A stretch of DNA of 64,000 nucleotides from Desulfovibrio fairfieldensis (lineage in GTDB: Bacteria > Desulfobacterota > Desulfovibrionia > Desulfovibrionales > Desulfovibrionaceae). Within the stretch, counting starts at the first letter, position 1, and each line of letters starts with the position of its first letter. The position numbers and the translations under genes are program-made. The stretch is taken from contig NZ_CP014229.1 of NCBI RefSeq assembly GCF_001553605.1, forward strand, positions 2,756,501 to 2,820,500. Reading direction: 5' to 3'. This document shows, in pieces, positions 8,658-16,077 of the stretch. Under the pieces are notes generated by a model that searched no databases, was not told where the DNA came from, and worked only from the letters and a program-made list of their open reading frames with translations.

Positions 8658-10408
8658 GCGCGCTCACGTCTGTGGATACGGCGTCCGGCGCGGTACACGG
8701 CGGCGTCAGCCTGGTGCTGGGGGCCATGCCGCGCGGAGCCGAGCCGGAAAGTCACTGGGCCGCCGGGCCTTGGTGCTTTGCCGGTGAGGAGGATTTCTTC
8801 CCGGACTGGGAAGACCGTTTCGTCTTCGCGCCGGAACCGTTACGCGACCTCAAGGTGCTGGAGCGCACAGCCAAGGAGGCCCAGGCGCTGTGCGTGGACA
8901 GCCTGCCCGCCCTGGCCGCCCGACTCTGCCCGCACAGCGCGGAACTGCCGTCCCCCTACTGGGAAACCCTGCTCACGCCTTGGGCCATCGACGTCGCCAA
9001 GCAGATTGTGGAACGCTGGCAGCGGGTCAAAGCCATGACCGAGGCCTGGGGGCATCTGCCCCTGCGCGTGCCCCTGCTGCCGGAAAACTGCACCTTCAGC
9101 TTCCACGGCGAGCACGATTTCACCCTGCACGGCGCGCTGGGCCAGACCTTCAACCACTGGCTGCTTTCCCGCCTGCTGGAGGCCCATTGGCCCCGGGCCT
9201 GGCAAAAGGAAATGCTGCCCCCGCTCAGCGAGGCTTACGGCGACGAGGCCCCTGCGGATCTGAAAAGCCGTCTGCGGCAGTGGGCCCGGCGCACGCAACT
9301 GCGCCTGCTCTTCCCGCGCCTCAAAGGCATGAGCATCCGGCAGGCCCTGCGTTTTTCCCTCTCGCTGGTGCATGTGAGCGACGGTCCGGACCGCTCCCAG
9401 CCTTTGGCCGAAACCTACGGCAGCCGGGCCACGGGCGCGCGCGCCGACCTGCCCCTGGACCCCTTGCCCCTCTTTCTGGCCGCCCTGCCGCAATCCCTGG
9501 CGCGGCTGCGCCACCCGGAACGGCTCAAGAAGCACCTCTTCCCGCCCTGCCTGCGCGTCGCCAGCGTGGCGGCCTATGAGGACGCGGCCTACCGCCAACG
9601 CCTGGCCGTCTGGCGCGCCCACGGCAACCGCCTGATGTACGTGCAGCACGGCGGCAACTACGGACAGGTGCGGGTCACCTGCGATACGGCCCTGGTGGAA
9701 TACAGCCAACATGCCTTCGGCACCTGGGGCTGGAGCGAGCACGCGGGTAGCCGGGGCAATTTCATCCCCCTGCCCTATCCCCAGATCGCGCGCATCGCCG
9801 GACGCTGGCACGGCAAAAACGGCCGCCATCTGCTCTTTGTGGGCACGGAGATGCCCGCCTACGGCTACCGCCTGGACGCCCATCCCACGCCGCTCCAGAT
9901 GATCCAGTACCGCGAGGACAAGCAGTGGTTCTTCGAGGCCTTGGGCCGCTCGCTGCAATCCCGCGCCTTTTACCGCCCCTATTTCGACGTGCCCGGCGCC
10001 CTGCAGGATGCCACATGGCTCTTGCCGCGCTTTCCCCGCGTACGCTTGAGCACCGGCCCGCTCACCCCACAGATGCTGGCCTGCCGCCTGCTGGTCCTGG
10101 ACCATCACGGCACCACCATGCTGGAAGCCCTGGCCGCCAATGTGCCCACAGTCATGTTCTGGACGCGCGAGGCCTGGCCGCTCACGCCGGAAAGCGAAGC
10201 CCTGCTGGACGTGCTGGCGCGGGCCGGAATCTGGTTCGGCACCGCCGAGGAAGCCGCCGCCAAGGTCAACCAGGTCTGGGAAGACCCGGTTTCCTGGTGG
10301 CGCAGCGCCGCCGTGCAGGCCGCGCGCCGTACCTATTGCGCCCTTCAGGCCATGATGGTCAAGGGCAGCGAAAATCCCTACTGGACCCAAACCCTGACGA
10401 AACTATGA
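8654..10408 (+). CDS. Putative transferase resembling the LIC12162 family
   Basis: The 584-residue protein is not a standard glycosyltransferase, but two features point that way. A central YVQHGGNYG segment (about residue 330) and a C-terminal LDHHGTTMLEALAANVPTVM segment (about residue 480) have the look of a GT-B nucleotide-sugar site. I recognise the arrangement from the LIC12162 putative-transferase family of surface-polysaccharide loci; this is recall, not a search. There is no signal peptide or membrane segment. It starts inside the neuB stop and its own stop overlaps the next start, so it is an operon partner. A role moving the NeuB product onto an acceptor is inference. Confidence 0.6.
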   Translation: MSALTSVDTASGAVHGGVSLVLGAMPRGAEPESHWAAGPWCFAGEEDFFPDWEDRFVFAPEPLRDLKVLERTAKEAQALCVDSLPALAARLCPHSAELPSPYWETLLTPWAIDVAKQIVERWQRVKAMTEAWGHLPLRVPLLPENCTFSFHGEHDFTLHGALGQTFNHWLLSRLLEAHWPRAWQKEMLPPLSEAYGDEAPADLKSRLRQWARRTQLRLLFPRLKGMSIRQALRFSLSLVHVSDGPDRSQPLAETYGSRATGARADLPLDPLPLFLAALPQSLARLRHPERLKKHLFPPCLRVASVAAYEDAAYRQRLAVWRAHGNRLMYVQHGGNYGQVRVTCDTALVEYSQHAFGTWGWSEHAGSRGNFIPLPYPQIARIAGRWHGKNGRHLLFVGTEMPAYGYRLDAHPTPLQMIQYREDKQWFFEALGRSLQSRAFYRPYFDVPGALQDATWLLPRFPRVRLSTGPLTPQMLACRLLVLDHHGTTMLEALAANVPTVMFWTREAWPLTPESEALLDVLARAGIWFGTAEEAAAKVNQVWEDPVSWWRSAAVQAARRTYCALQAMMVKGSENPYWTQTLTKL

Positions 10409-11466
10409 AGCTATCTTCCCGCTGTTTCCTGTTTTTCCTCCTGGCCGCCGGGCTGCTCTGCTCCCCGGCCGCGCCGGGACTGCCCTCCCTGGTACCCGCG
10501 GCTCTGGCCGACGAGGCGGGCGACCTGCGCAATGCCCAGGCCGCCATTGAAAAGGCGGATTACGGCAAGGCCGTGGCTCTGCTCAAACCCTTGGCCGACA
10601 AGGGCAATGCCGAAGCGCTCTATGTGCTGGGCCGCCTGACCCTGGACGGCAAAGGCGTCAAAAAAAGCGAGCAGCGCGCGGCCCAGCTTTTCCGCCAGGC
10701 GGCGGAAAAGGGCGACATCAGCGCCCAGAACGCCTGGGGAACGGCTCAAGCCTCGGGCCAGGGCGTACGCCGCAATTACCGCGAAGCGGCGCGCTGGTTT
10801 CGCAAGGCCGCCGAGCAAGGCCTGGCCATGGCCCAGTACAATCTGGGTTATCTTTACGCCTACGGCCGGGGCGTGCCCAAGGATGAAAACGCGGCCATCG
10901 ACTGGTACAGCCGCGCCGCCAACCAGGGTTTGGCCGACGCCCAGTATTCCCTGGGCTGGACCTATCTGAACAGCAAGGGCGAAAATCAGAGCGACACCAA
11001 GGCCGTGCACTGGTTTGAAAAGGCCGCCGAGCAGGACAACCTCAAGGCCCAGAACAACCTGGCCTATATGTATGCCGAAGGGCGCGGCTACGCCCAGGAC
11101 CCGGTCAAGGCCGTGCAATGGTACAACCGCGCCGCCGAGCGCGGCTACGCCGAGGCCCAGTACAACCTGGGCTTCATGTACGAACAGGGCCGGGGCGTGC
11201 CGCAGGACTACAACAAGGCCGTGGAATGGTACCGCAAGGCCGCCGAGCAAAATGAGCCCGCAGCCCAGTACAGCCTCGGCCTGATGTACGACCAGGGCAC
11301 CGGCGTGCCCCGCAACTTGAGCGAGGCCACCCGCTGGTACCGTTTGGCCGCCAAGAACGGCGACCCGGACGCCAAGGCCGTTCTCCGCGCGCAGGGCAAG
11401 CCCGAAACCGCGTCCAGACCCGCGGCGGCCGCCAAACAGAGCCGCAAGAAGCCCAAGCAGCAGTAA
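10405..11466 (+). CDS. Secreted Sel1-repeat protein
   Basis: The 353-residue protein begins with a signal peptide (MKLSSRCFLFFLLAAGLLCS through ALA). Seven 36-residue Sel1-like repeats follow, with the pattern A.AQYNLG.MY..GRGVP.D...A..WYRKAAEQG, and then a short Lys/Arg/Gln-rich tail. Sel1 repeats are scaffolds for protein contacts, often in the periplasm or outer membrane. The ATG overlaps the stop of the upstream transferase (ATGA), which fixes the start. A factor assembling or exporting the glycan made by the two upstream genes is possible but unproven. Confidence 0.87.
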   Translation: MKLSSRCFLFFLLAAGLLCSPAAPGLPSLVPAALADEAGDLRNAQAAIEKADYGKAVALLKPLADKGNAEALYVLGRLTLDGKGVKKSEQRAAQLFRQAAEKGDISAQNAWGTAQASGQGVRRNYREAARWFRKAAEQGLAMAQYNLGYLYAYGRGVPKDENAAIDWYSRAANQGLADAQYSLGWTYLNSKGENQSDTKAVHWFEKAAEQDNLKAQNNLAYMYAEGRGYAQDPVKAVQWYNRAAERGYAEAQYNLGFMYEQGRGVPQDYNKAVEWYRKAAEQNEPAAQYSLGLMYDQGTGVPRNLSEATRWYRLAAKNGDPDAKAVLRAQGKPETASRPAAAAKQSRKKPKQQ

Positions 11467-11482
11467 TTTCCGCCGGACAGTA

Positions 11483-11520
11483 CAGCAAAAGAGGCCGCGA
11501 TTTCGCGGCCTCTTTTGCTG
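11483..11520 (+). terminator. Terminator of the neuB operon
   Basis: An 18-bp perfect hairpin (arms 11483-11500 and 11503-11520) has a GC-rich core and AAAA/TTTT outer portions. It begins 17 bases after the Sel1 gene stop. Confidence 0.8.
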
Positions 11521-11542
11521 TTGATATCTCTGCGGGGTCTTT

Positions 11543-11691
11543 TAGGGTCTGTTAACACTATAGAATTTTTGTTCGCCTGCAAGGAAGATAAACCTGCTTT
11601 GAGGGAGTGTACTCTTCTGGTACTCGACCGAAAAAGCAGGTGAAATCTGACGCGGCAGGAGGGCAAAAAGGCATAGCGTTAACAGGCCCTA
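11543..11691 (+). repeat. Palindromic element, family 1, copy A
   Basis: This 149-bp element has about 20-bp imperfect terminal inverted repeats (TAGGGTCTGTTAACACTATA against TAGGGCCTGTTAACGCTATG). An inner 9-bp stem (ACCTGCTTT at 11592, complement at 11633) encloses a core with GGGAGTGTACT and TACTCGACCGA. Family marks are TTTTTGTTC and CAAGGAAG on the left, and TCTGACGCGGCAGGAGGGC on the right. It holds no ORF. Its right end (CCCTA) overlaps the next palindrome. Confidence 0.8.
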
Positions 11692-11818
11692 GAGCATTTT
11701 GTGCTTGAAATTATCCCTTAACGGCGAAGTAAATTCGCCTTGCGATACTTTCGCGGTGCGGGTTTTCACGGAAAATCCGCACCGAGCGTTGAGGTATTTT
11801 CAATATAAAAACGCTCTA
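11690..11818. repeat. Long TAGAGC-ended palindrome (family 2)
   Basis: The stretch is bounded by TAGAGC and its complement GCTCTA, with inverted similarity continuing inward (AGCATTTTGTGCTTGAAATTAT against AGCGTTTTTATATTGAAAATAC). Inside are two hairpins, GGCGAA/TTCGCC and GGTGCGG/CCGCACC. The right-end GCTCTA contains the TAG stop codon of the DUF302 gene on the minus strand. With the terminator and copy A, this accounts for the whole 349-base gap. Confidence 0.6.
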
Positions 11819-12331
11819 CATGCCTGCGGCGGCATTGGTCAGCTTCTCCAGCAGGCCGCGCATCTTCTTCACCACTTCCAGATCAGGATCGGCACCATAG
11901 CGGGCCGCGATCCAGGCCGGGTCGCTCCAGCTCAGCATGACGCCGTCCGGGCTTTCCCAGACCAGAATCTTCAACGGCAGGTCCAGGGCCGCTTCCGGGG
12001 CGGCCTGCATCAGGGCCGTGCCCACGGCGGGATTGCCGAAAATGACCACCCGCGCGCCGGTCATGTCCAGGCCCGCGCCCTGGGCGTTGGCCTTATGGTC
12101 CACAGTGGCGAACACCGGGGCTTTGGCCGCCGTGAGCGTGTCGAGCAGGCGCTTCCAGACCGTGTCCAGATCGCCGTGGGCCTTTTTCCGCATCAGACCA
12201 TTCTGCATATCATTCATGGGGATGTCCTTGGCTTGAGTTTCAGAGGCAATGCCTGTGTACAACAGGGCTAGCAGACAACACAGGGCCAGGCAAGGCGCGA
12301 TGCCGCCGGATTTGAATTCAGAGCTATTCAT
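11816..12331 (-). CDS. DUF302 protein with signal peptide
   Basis: The 171-residue protein has an N-terminal hydrophobic segment with a Cys pair (CLALCCLLALLYTGIA) that serves as signal peptide or anchor. A DUF302 domain follows (about 55-160: VFATVDHKANAQGAGLDM, VVIFGNPAVGTALM, PLKILVWESPDGVMLSW). The biochemical role of DUF302 is unknown. It lies 13 bases downstream of the DUF417 gene, so they form a two-gene operon. Such pairings suggest an envelope stress role, which is inference. The stop codon is supplied by the adjoining palindrome. Confidence 0.85.
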   Translation of the reverse strand: MNSSEFKSGGIAPCLALCCLLALLYTGIASETQAKDIPMNDMQNGLMRKKAHGDLDTVWKRLLDTLTAAKAPVFATVDHKANAQGAGLDMTGARVVIFGNPAVGTALMQAAPEAALDLPLKILVWESPDGVMLSWSDPAWIAARYGADPDLEVVKKMRGLLEKLTNAAAGM

Positions 12332-12344
12332 ATCATTCTCCCGC

Positions 12345-12914
12345 TCAGTTGGCCGCGACGCGGCGGCGCAGATATTTTTTTGCCGAATCGGCCATGCAGA
12401 CCAGGGCCGCGCCCATCATGACGGCATCCTTGAGCACCAGCCGCCCCCTGCCGCTCAGGTAGGGGAAACCGTGCTCCGCGTCGCCCAGGTCGGGCACCCA
12501 GACCTGGGGCGTGGTAATCAGAAAGGAAAGCGTGACCAGGGACATGCCGAAAACCAGCAGGCCGCCCACGGCCGCCACCTGCGGCAGCCAGGGTTGGAAG
12601 CAGAGCAGAATGCCCAGGCTGACGATGATCGCGCCGAGGATGTACGAAGCCGTGTAGGTGCCGTGCTCCAGGTGCCACTGGCGGTTTTCCGGCACCAGCT
12701 TGCCTTCCGGATTCATATGCGCCTTGTAGTCCGAGGGGTCGTCCATCAGAAAACTCATGAAGGGACTTTCAGCCACAAAGGGCACAATGCCGTCCGCCTC
12801 ATAGGGTGCGATTTTCAGGCCGCCGATCCAGAACAGGACCACAATGAGCCCCAGGCGGGTCAGGGAGACGGCGAAGGTTTCAGTGTCGGCCATGAGTTGA
12901 AAGACGGATGCCAT
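12345..12914 (-). CDS. DUF417 (YkgB/RclC-type) inner-membrane protein
   Basis: The 189-residue protein has four membrane segments. The family signature VLFWIGGLKIAPYEADGIVPFVAESPF is split here by nothing, and YTASYILGAIIVSLGI and SFLITTPQVWVP follow. The E. coli homologue RclC belongs to a reactive-chlorine resistance regulon, so an oxidative stress link is plausible but not shown. It is first in an operon with the DUF302 gene. A promoter with a palindromic operator-like site lies upstream at 12985-13024. Confidence 0.87.
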   Translation of the reverse strand: MASVFQLMADTETFAVSLTRLGLIVVLFWIGGLKIAPYEADGIVPFVAESPFMSFLMDDPSDYKAHMNPEGKLVPENRQWHLEHGTYTASYILGAIIVSLGILLCFQPWLPQVAAVGGLLVFGMSLVTLSFLITTPQVWVPDLGDAEHGFPYLSGRGRLVLKDAVMMGAALVCMADSAKKYLRRRVAAN

Positions 12915-12984
12915 ACGGATTTCCTCCGATTTGGTGGTGAACGGGCGGGCCGGATGCCGTGTGCGTTTTCTTGTGACGCGCTTT

Positions 12985-13024
12985 CGTTAATTAACGTTTA
13001 TTAAAAAATAGAATCAAATGTCAA
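12985..13024 (-). promoter_or_regulatory. Promoter with palindromic operator for the DUF417-DUF302 operon
   Basis: On the minus strand -35 is TTGACA (13019-13024) and, 17 bases on, a -10-like ATAAAC (12996-13001). A perfect 12-bp palindrome, CGTTAATTAACG (12985-12996), starts at the -10. A site there would suit a repressor. The stretch is markedly AT-rich against its surroundings. Confidence 0.55.
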
Positions 13025-13291
13025 GAAAAAAATACGGTGGGAATAACGTTGGCGCCGCTCCCAGCCTCGCGCGGATGTGGCCCCCAGCGATGCCGTCCTG
13101 ACCCGAGGCAGCGCCGCCTGCCTTTTAGCTACATTCAAGGCCACACGGCTTCGCCGTGAACGGCTCAAGCAAATCGCTGGCGCAACGCGCGCCAGGTCGC
13201 CCCGCCTTGCTTTATCCCAGGCCTTCGGCATATTTCCGACAGGTGCTCATCACACCATTCCAAGGCGGACCCGCCGCCGACACACGCTGAT
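13025..13291. other. Intergenic stretch before the IS, no gene supported
   Basis: Short open frames exist on both strands but none has a ribosome site or recognisable domain. The plus-strand frame is rich in Arg and looks like a decayed or spurious reading. It may be a flanking remnant of older insertions. Confidence 0.4.
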
Positions 13292-13360
13292 GGGATGGCC
13301 CCGCCCGTACAAACGGGCTATGCATAGGTTACTGTAAAACCCTTGCGAGGAGACCATCCC

Positions 13361-14389
13361 ATGAAGAGCGCTACCACCATCGGCATTGATCTGGCAAAGA
13401 ACAGCTTTTCCCTCTACGGCGTTGACGATAAAGGCAAGACGGTACTCAGCCGTACTTTGACCCGGGCCGGGGTCGTACGCTTTTTCGCCAACTTGCCGTC
13501 CTGCCTTGTCGGCATGGAAGCGTGCGCATCCTCGGATTATTGGGCCAGAACCATCGAAAGTCTTGGGCACGAAGTCCGCCGCATCCACCCCCAGTATGTG
13601 AAAGCCTATCTGCTTGGCGCGAAAAACGACACCAATGATGCGGCTGCTATCTGCGAAGCCGTGCAGCGACCCAACATGCGCTTTGTGCCGCACAAATCCC
13701 CGGAGCAGATTGACATCCAATGCATACACAGAACCCGGCAGGGATACATCAAATCGCGCACGGCTTTGGTAAATCAGGCCAGAGGGTTACTGGCCGAGTA
13801 CGGCATCATCATTCGCCAGGGTATCAGCGCTATCCGAAACCAACTGCCCTTGATTATCGCCGACGAGGAAAACGCCCTTTCGGGCCTTATGCGCCGTAAT
13901 ATAGCTTCACTGTATGAATCCATATGTTTCTTCGACAGCCAGATACTTGAGCAGGATAAGCTGCTCAAGACCGTGGCCAAAGAGAACGAAGCTTGCCAGC
14001 AGCTCATGCAGGTGCCGGGTATAGGCATCATGACCGCTACAATTCTGCTGACTGTTGCCGGTGTCGCTTCAAATTTCAAAAACGGCAGGGAATTTGCCGC
14101 TTTCTTGGGCCTTGTGCCGCGCCAAAACTCCACAGGCGGCAAGACCAGGCTTTTGAGCATTTCGAAACGGGGCGACTGCTATATCCGAACCCTGTTTATT
14201 CACGGCGCGAGGTCGGCGATTACTCGCATTCTCGCCGGACAAACGCCAAAATATCGGCCAAACCCCTGGGTTATAGAACTCATCGCCCGGCGAGGAAGAA
14301 ACAAGGCCTGTGTGGCTATGGCGAATAAAACAGCGCGGATAGCGTGGAGCATGCTTGCCCAGGGCACTGAATACAGGCATGCCGCATAA
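13361..14389 (+). CDS. IS110-family transposase (DEDD recombinase)
   Basis: The 342-residue protein is full length for the family. The N-terminal RuvC-like domain has TIGIDLAKNSF (first Asp), VGMEACASSDYW (Glu) and GAKNDTNDAAAICEAV (Asp pair). The C-terminal Tnp domain has VPGIGIMTATILLT, FAAFLGLVPRQNSTGG with the serine expected to attack DNA, and SISKRGDCYIRTL. These enzymes act with an RNA from the element's non-coding end that selects target and donor. The start at 13361 has GCGAGGAG upstream. The gene appears intact. Confidence 0.93.
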   Translation: MKSATTIGIDLAKNSFSLYGVDDKGKTVLSRTLTRAGVVRFFANLPSCLVGMEACASSDYWARTIESLGHEVRRIHPQYVKAYLLGAKNDTNDAAAICEAVQRPNMRFVPHKSPEQIDIQCIHRTRQGYIKSRTALVNQARGLLAEYGIIIRQGISAIRNQLPLIIADEENALSGLMRRNIASLYESICFFDSQILEQDKLLKTVAKENEACQQLMQVPGIGIMTATILLTVAGVASNFKNGREFAAFLGLVPRQNSTGGKTRLLSISKRGDCYIRTLFIHGARSAITRILAGQTPKYRPNPWVIELIARRGRNKACVAMANKTARIAWSMLAQGTEYRHAA

Positions 14390-14391
14390 AA

Positions 14392-14464
14392 TAGTGTTTG
14401 CCATGCCGCATGCATCCCGGCTTCTTTTTGCGTGAGCCGCGCGCATGCGGCCCGCCAAACACTA
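14392..14464 (+). ncRNA. Structured 3' flank of the IS110 element, bridge-RNA candidate
   Basis: Two bases after the transposase stop an imperfect long stem-loop begins. The outer arms are TAGTGTTTG (14392-14400) and CAAACACTA (14456-14464). The inner arms are GCCGCATGC (14405-14413) and GCATGCGGC (14443-14451). IS110-family elements are known to encode a bridge RNA in a non-coding end, and the 3' side is used in the IS1111 group. Assignment is inferred from position and fold only. The RNA may extend to about 14620. Confidence 0.4.
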
Positions 14465-14816
14465 ACGGCATAAAAGCTTTCCCAAGGTTGCCAAGAAAAA
14501 GAGATGGAAAAACGGTCGGACCGGCTTTCGGAAAACCTGAACTCCCGACTGGCGCAATGACGCCGATACGCTGTAGAGGAACGAAAGCGCGTATACCCCA
14601 TCAGGGCGCTGCCAACACAGGCTGACGCCGAATATATGTTTGCATCCGACAAAAAAACCATATCTTTTTTCTTGACTTCAGGGCGGGGCCATATATGTCG
14701 GGAGTGCGGTGAATACAACACCTCCTCGTGGGGGAATAAACCCGCTGTCCTAGGGCAGTTATCAGCTCCCGGCAATTGCTTTCGGCAATCGCCAACCAGC
14801 TACGCCGGAGAGCGCC
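14465..14816. other. Non-coding stretch between IS stem-loop and CI-type gene
   Basis: The first half (to about 14620) probably still belongs to the IS 3' flank; it has paired segments such as GGTCGGACC. The rest is AT-richer, with TTGACT near 14681 and TATATG 14 bases later, too close for a good promoter. No ORF with a ribosome site was seen. Confidence 0.35.
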
Positions 14817-15191
14817 ATGTCTGAAACGCCCGCCCCATATGGCTTCCCGCCACAAAGAGATTTTGCCTCGCAATACCGCCGCGTTTTTGAGGCCGCCGCG
14901 TGCAAGACGCGGGCGGAACTGGCTGTTGCCCTGGGCATCCGGCTATCGGCCGTTTCCGACGCCGAGCGGCGCAAGGCCGTGCCGTCCGATTGGCTCATAA
15001 CCCTTTTCGAGAAAAAACGGATCAATCCGGAATGGGTACGCATGGGGCAAGGAGGCAGGATGGTGCGGACCAGGGATGAGCCCGGCGTCAGCCCCGCTTC
15101 CGCCGCCGTCACAAGCAGACCGGCGGCGGAATGCACGACTGAAGACCTGCTGGCGGAAATTATGCGCCGTGCTTTGAAAAGCGCCGGTTAG
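14817..15191 (+). CDS. Phage CI-type helix-turn-helix protein, HTH domain only
   Basis: The 124-residue protein has a Phage_CI_repr-type HTH at about 17-70 (RVFEAAACKTRAELAVALGI, then SAVSDAERRKAVPSDWLITL, then INPEWVRMGQGG). A short flexible tail and an acidic end helix follow. The C-terminal peptidase/dimerisation part of lambda-type CI proteins is absent, so RecA-driven self-cleavage is not expected. A near-consensus ribosome site (CCGGAGAGCGCC) precedes the ATG. Single-domain CI proteins are common as stand-alone regulators in Desulfovibrio. Its TAG stop lies within the terminal TAGAGC of the next palindrome. Confidence 0.75.
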   Translation: MSETPAPYGFPPQRDFASQYRRVFEAAACKTRAELAVALGIRLSAVSDAERRKAVPSDWLITLFEKKRINPEWVRMGQGGRMVRTRDEPGVSPASAAVTSRPAAECTTEDLLAEIMRRALKSAG

Positions 15192-15237
15192 AGCGGCGTC
15201 GCCTTTGAGAATTGGCATTCTCAAAGGCGACGCCGCC
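15190..15237. repeat. TAGAGC-type palindrome, perfect 20-bp stem
   Basis: The arms are 15193-15212 and 15217-15236, with loop TGGC. The loop-proximal part (TTGAGAATTGGCATTCTCAA) closely resembles the palindrome at 41136-41180. It shares bases with the CI-type gene's stop and could act as its terminator, although no T run follows. Confidence 0.7.
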
Positions 15238-15270
15238 GGAGAGCAAAATCCGCATTTTTAAAGGCCTCCC

Positions 15271-15546
15271 CTAATCCTGGGGGGGCTTCCCTTTATTTAT
15301 TTTTCGATCTATAGATCGATTCACCACATACGTATTGATCAGGACCCCCGGCAGAACGCCCAGAGCCTGCGCCAATGCCACAATGGTGGAAAGCCCCGCC
15401 TCGCGCTTGCCGTTCTCAAGCAGGCTGATATATTGGGGATTGATATTGGAAGCCCTGCCCAAGTCCGCTTGGGTCATTCCGCATTTTCGGCGCAAGGCTG
15501 CAAGCTCCGCACCGAAAATAGAAGGGTCTACCTTATTGGCCGTCAT
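15271..15546 (-). CDS. XRE-family helix-turn-helix regulator
   Basis: The 91-residue protein is a single HTH_3 domain (about 12-66: ELAALRRKCGMTQADLGRAS, NINPQYISLLENGKREAGL, STIVALAQALGV). A basic tail (RSIDRKINKGKPPQD) is encoded across a palindrome. Two near-identical 16-base palindromes, one in the 3' coding end and one 38 bases upstream of the start, flank it, which suggests autoregulation by looping. It is convergent with the CI-type gene. Targets beyond itself are unknown. Confidence 0.85.
   Translation of the reverse strand: MTANKVDPSIFGAELAALRRKCGMTQADLGRASNINPQYISLLENGKREAGLSTIVALAQALGVLPGVLINTYVVNRSIDRKINKGKPPQD
15304..15319. promoter_or_regulatory. Palindrome TCGATCTATAGATCGA inside the XRE gene 3' end
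   Basis: This 16-base perfect palindrome differs in one central base from the one upstream of the gene at 15584-15599. It lies within the last codons of the XRE gene. Confidence 0.6.
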
Positions 15547-16077
15547 AAGCTTTCAAGTTAAACTTTTTTTTAGGGCCTGACACTCGATCTTTAGATCGAA
15601 AACGCTCAAAAAAAGAGCCCTCCCATGAGAAAAAGGAAAACACCCGGGAGCAACGAAATCACGCCGGAGGGAAAGAAGACGGCAATCGCTGTGACAGTGA
15701 CGATTTCAGCCTGCCGACGTACTGCTCAGTCGGCTATGCGGCGTATTTCCGAAAATCACCGGCGGCCGTTGCGCAATCCTTGACGGGAAGGCGCTTGTCG
15801 CATGCGGATGTTTCCGAAGTCAGGCCGGCCCGGCAAAAAAGACGGGTTGACCGGCCGGAAACAGTCAACGGGCACTCGGGCCTCTGCGGAGGAAAATGCG
15901 CGGATGCGCGCTGTATATTGTCCGTGGAAAGTAAAAATACGTTATTGTGAACAGATTCCGTAAAGTTTATTTTCTGCCGGACATCTCAATTCGTACATTT
16001 GACACAGAAAGGCTTTGTCAAATATACTGCCTCCGTAAAATGATTTTTTCTCGTATTCCTCGTAAAAAACATCCAGT
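15547..16077. other. 531-base intergenic stretch upstream of the EAL-HDOD gene
   Basis: The left end carries the XRE operator palindrome. The rest has no convincing gene. A 52-codon frame at 15625-15783 (plus) starts MRKRKTPGSN but lacks a ribosome site. A TAAAGTTT box near 15960 resembles a sigma-28 -35, but its GCCGGACA partner is only 7 bases away instead of 11, so I do not call it. Confidence 0.35.
15584..15599. promoter_or_regulatory. Operator-like palindrome TCGATCTTTAGATCGA upstream of the XRE gene
   Basis: The half sites TCGATCT and AGATCGA are separated by two bases, 38 bases upstream of the XRE start. The pairing with 15304-15319 suggests a repressor bound at both ends of its own gene. 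Confidence 0.65.

Larger units (their letters stand above)
13292..14640 (+). mobile_element. IS110-family insertion sequence (ends approximate)
   Basis: The transposase has a non-coding 5' flank starting near GGGATGG (13292), which pairs with CCATCCC just before the start codon, and a structured 3' flank. IS110 elements have no long terminal inverted repeats, so exact ends cannot be set from one copy. Comparison with an empty site would fix them. Confidence 0.5.

Noticed and set aside
13025-13291. Decayed gene upstream of the IS110 element
   Set aside because: Short Arg-rich frames on both strands have no domain. I cannot tell decay from chance.
14817-15546. Prophage remnant (CI-type and XRE regulators side by side)
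   Set aside because: No integrase, structural or lysis gene and no att-like repeat nearby. Stand-alone regulators explain it as well.
15625-15783. 52-codon frame divergent from the XRE gene
   Set aside because: No ribosome site and no recognisable features. It may still be a small partner gene, but the sequence does not support it.
15960-15984. TAAAGTTT box suggesting a sigma-28 promoter for the EAL-HDOD gene
   Set aside because: The GCCGGACA partner is 7 bases away rather than 11 and is itself degenerate.
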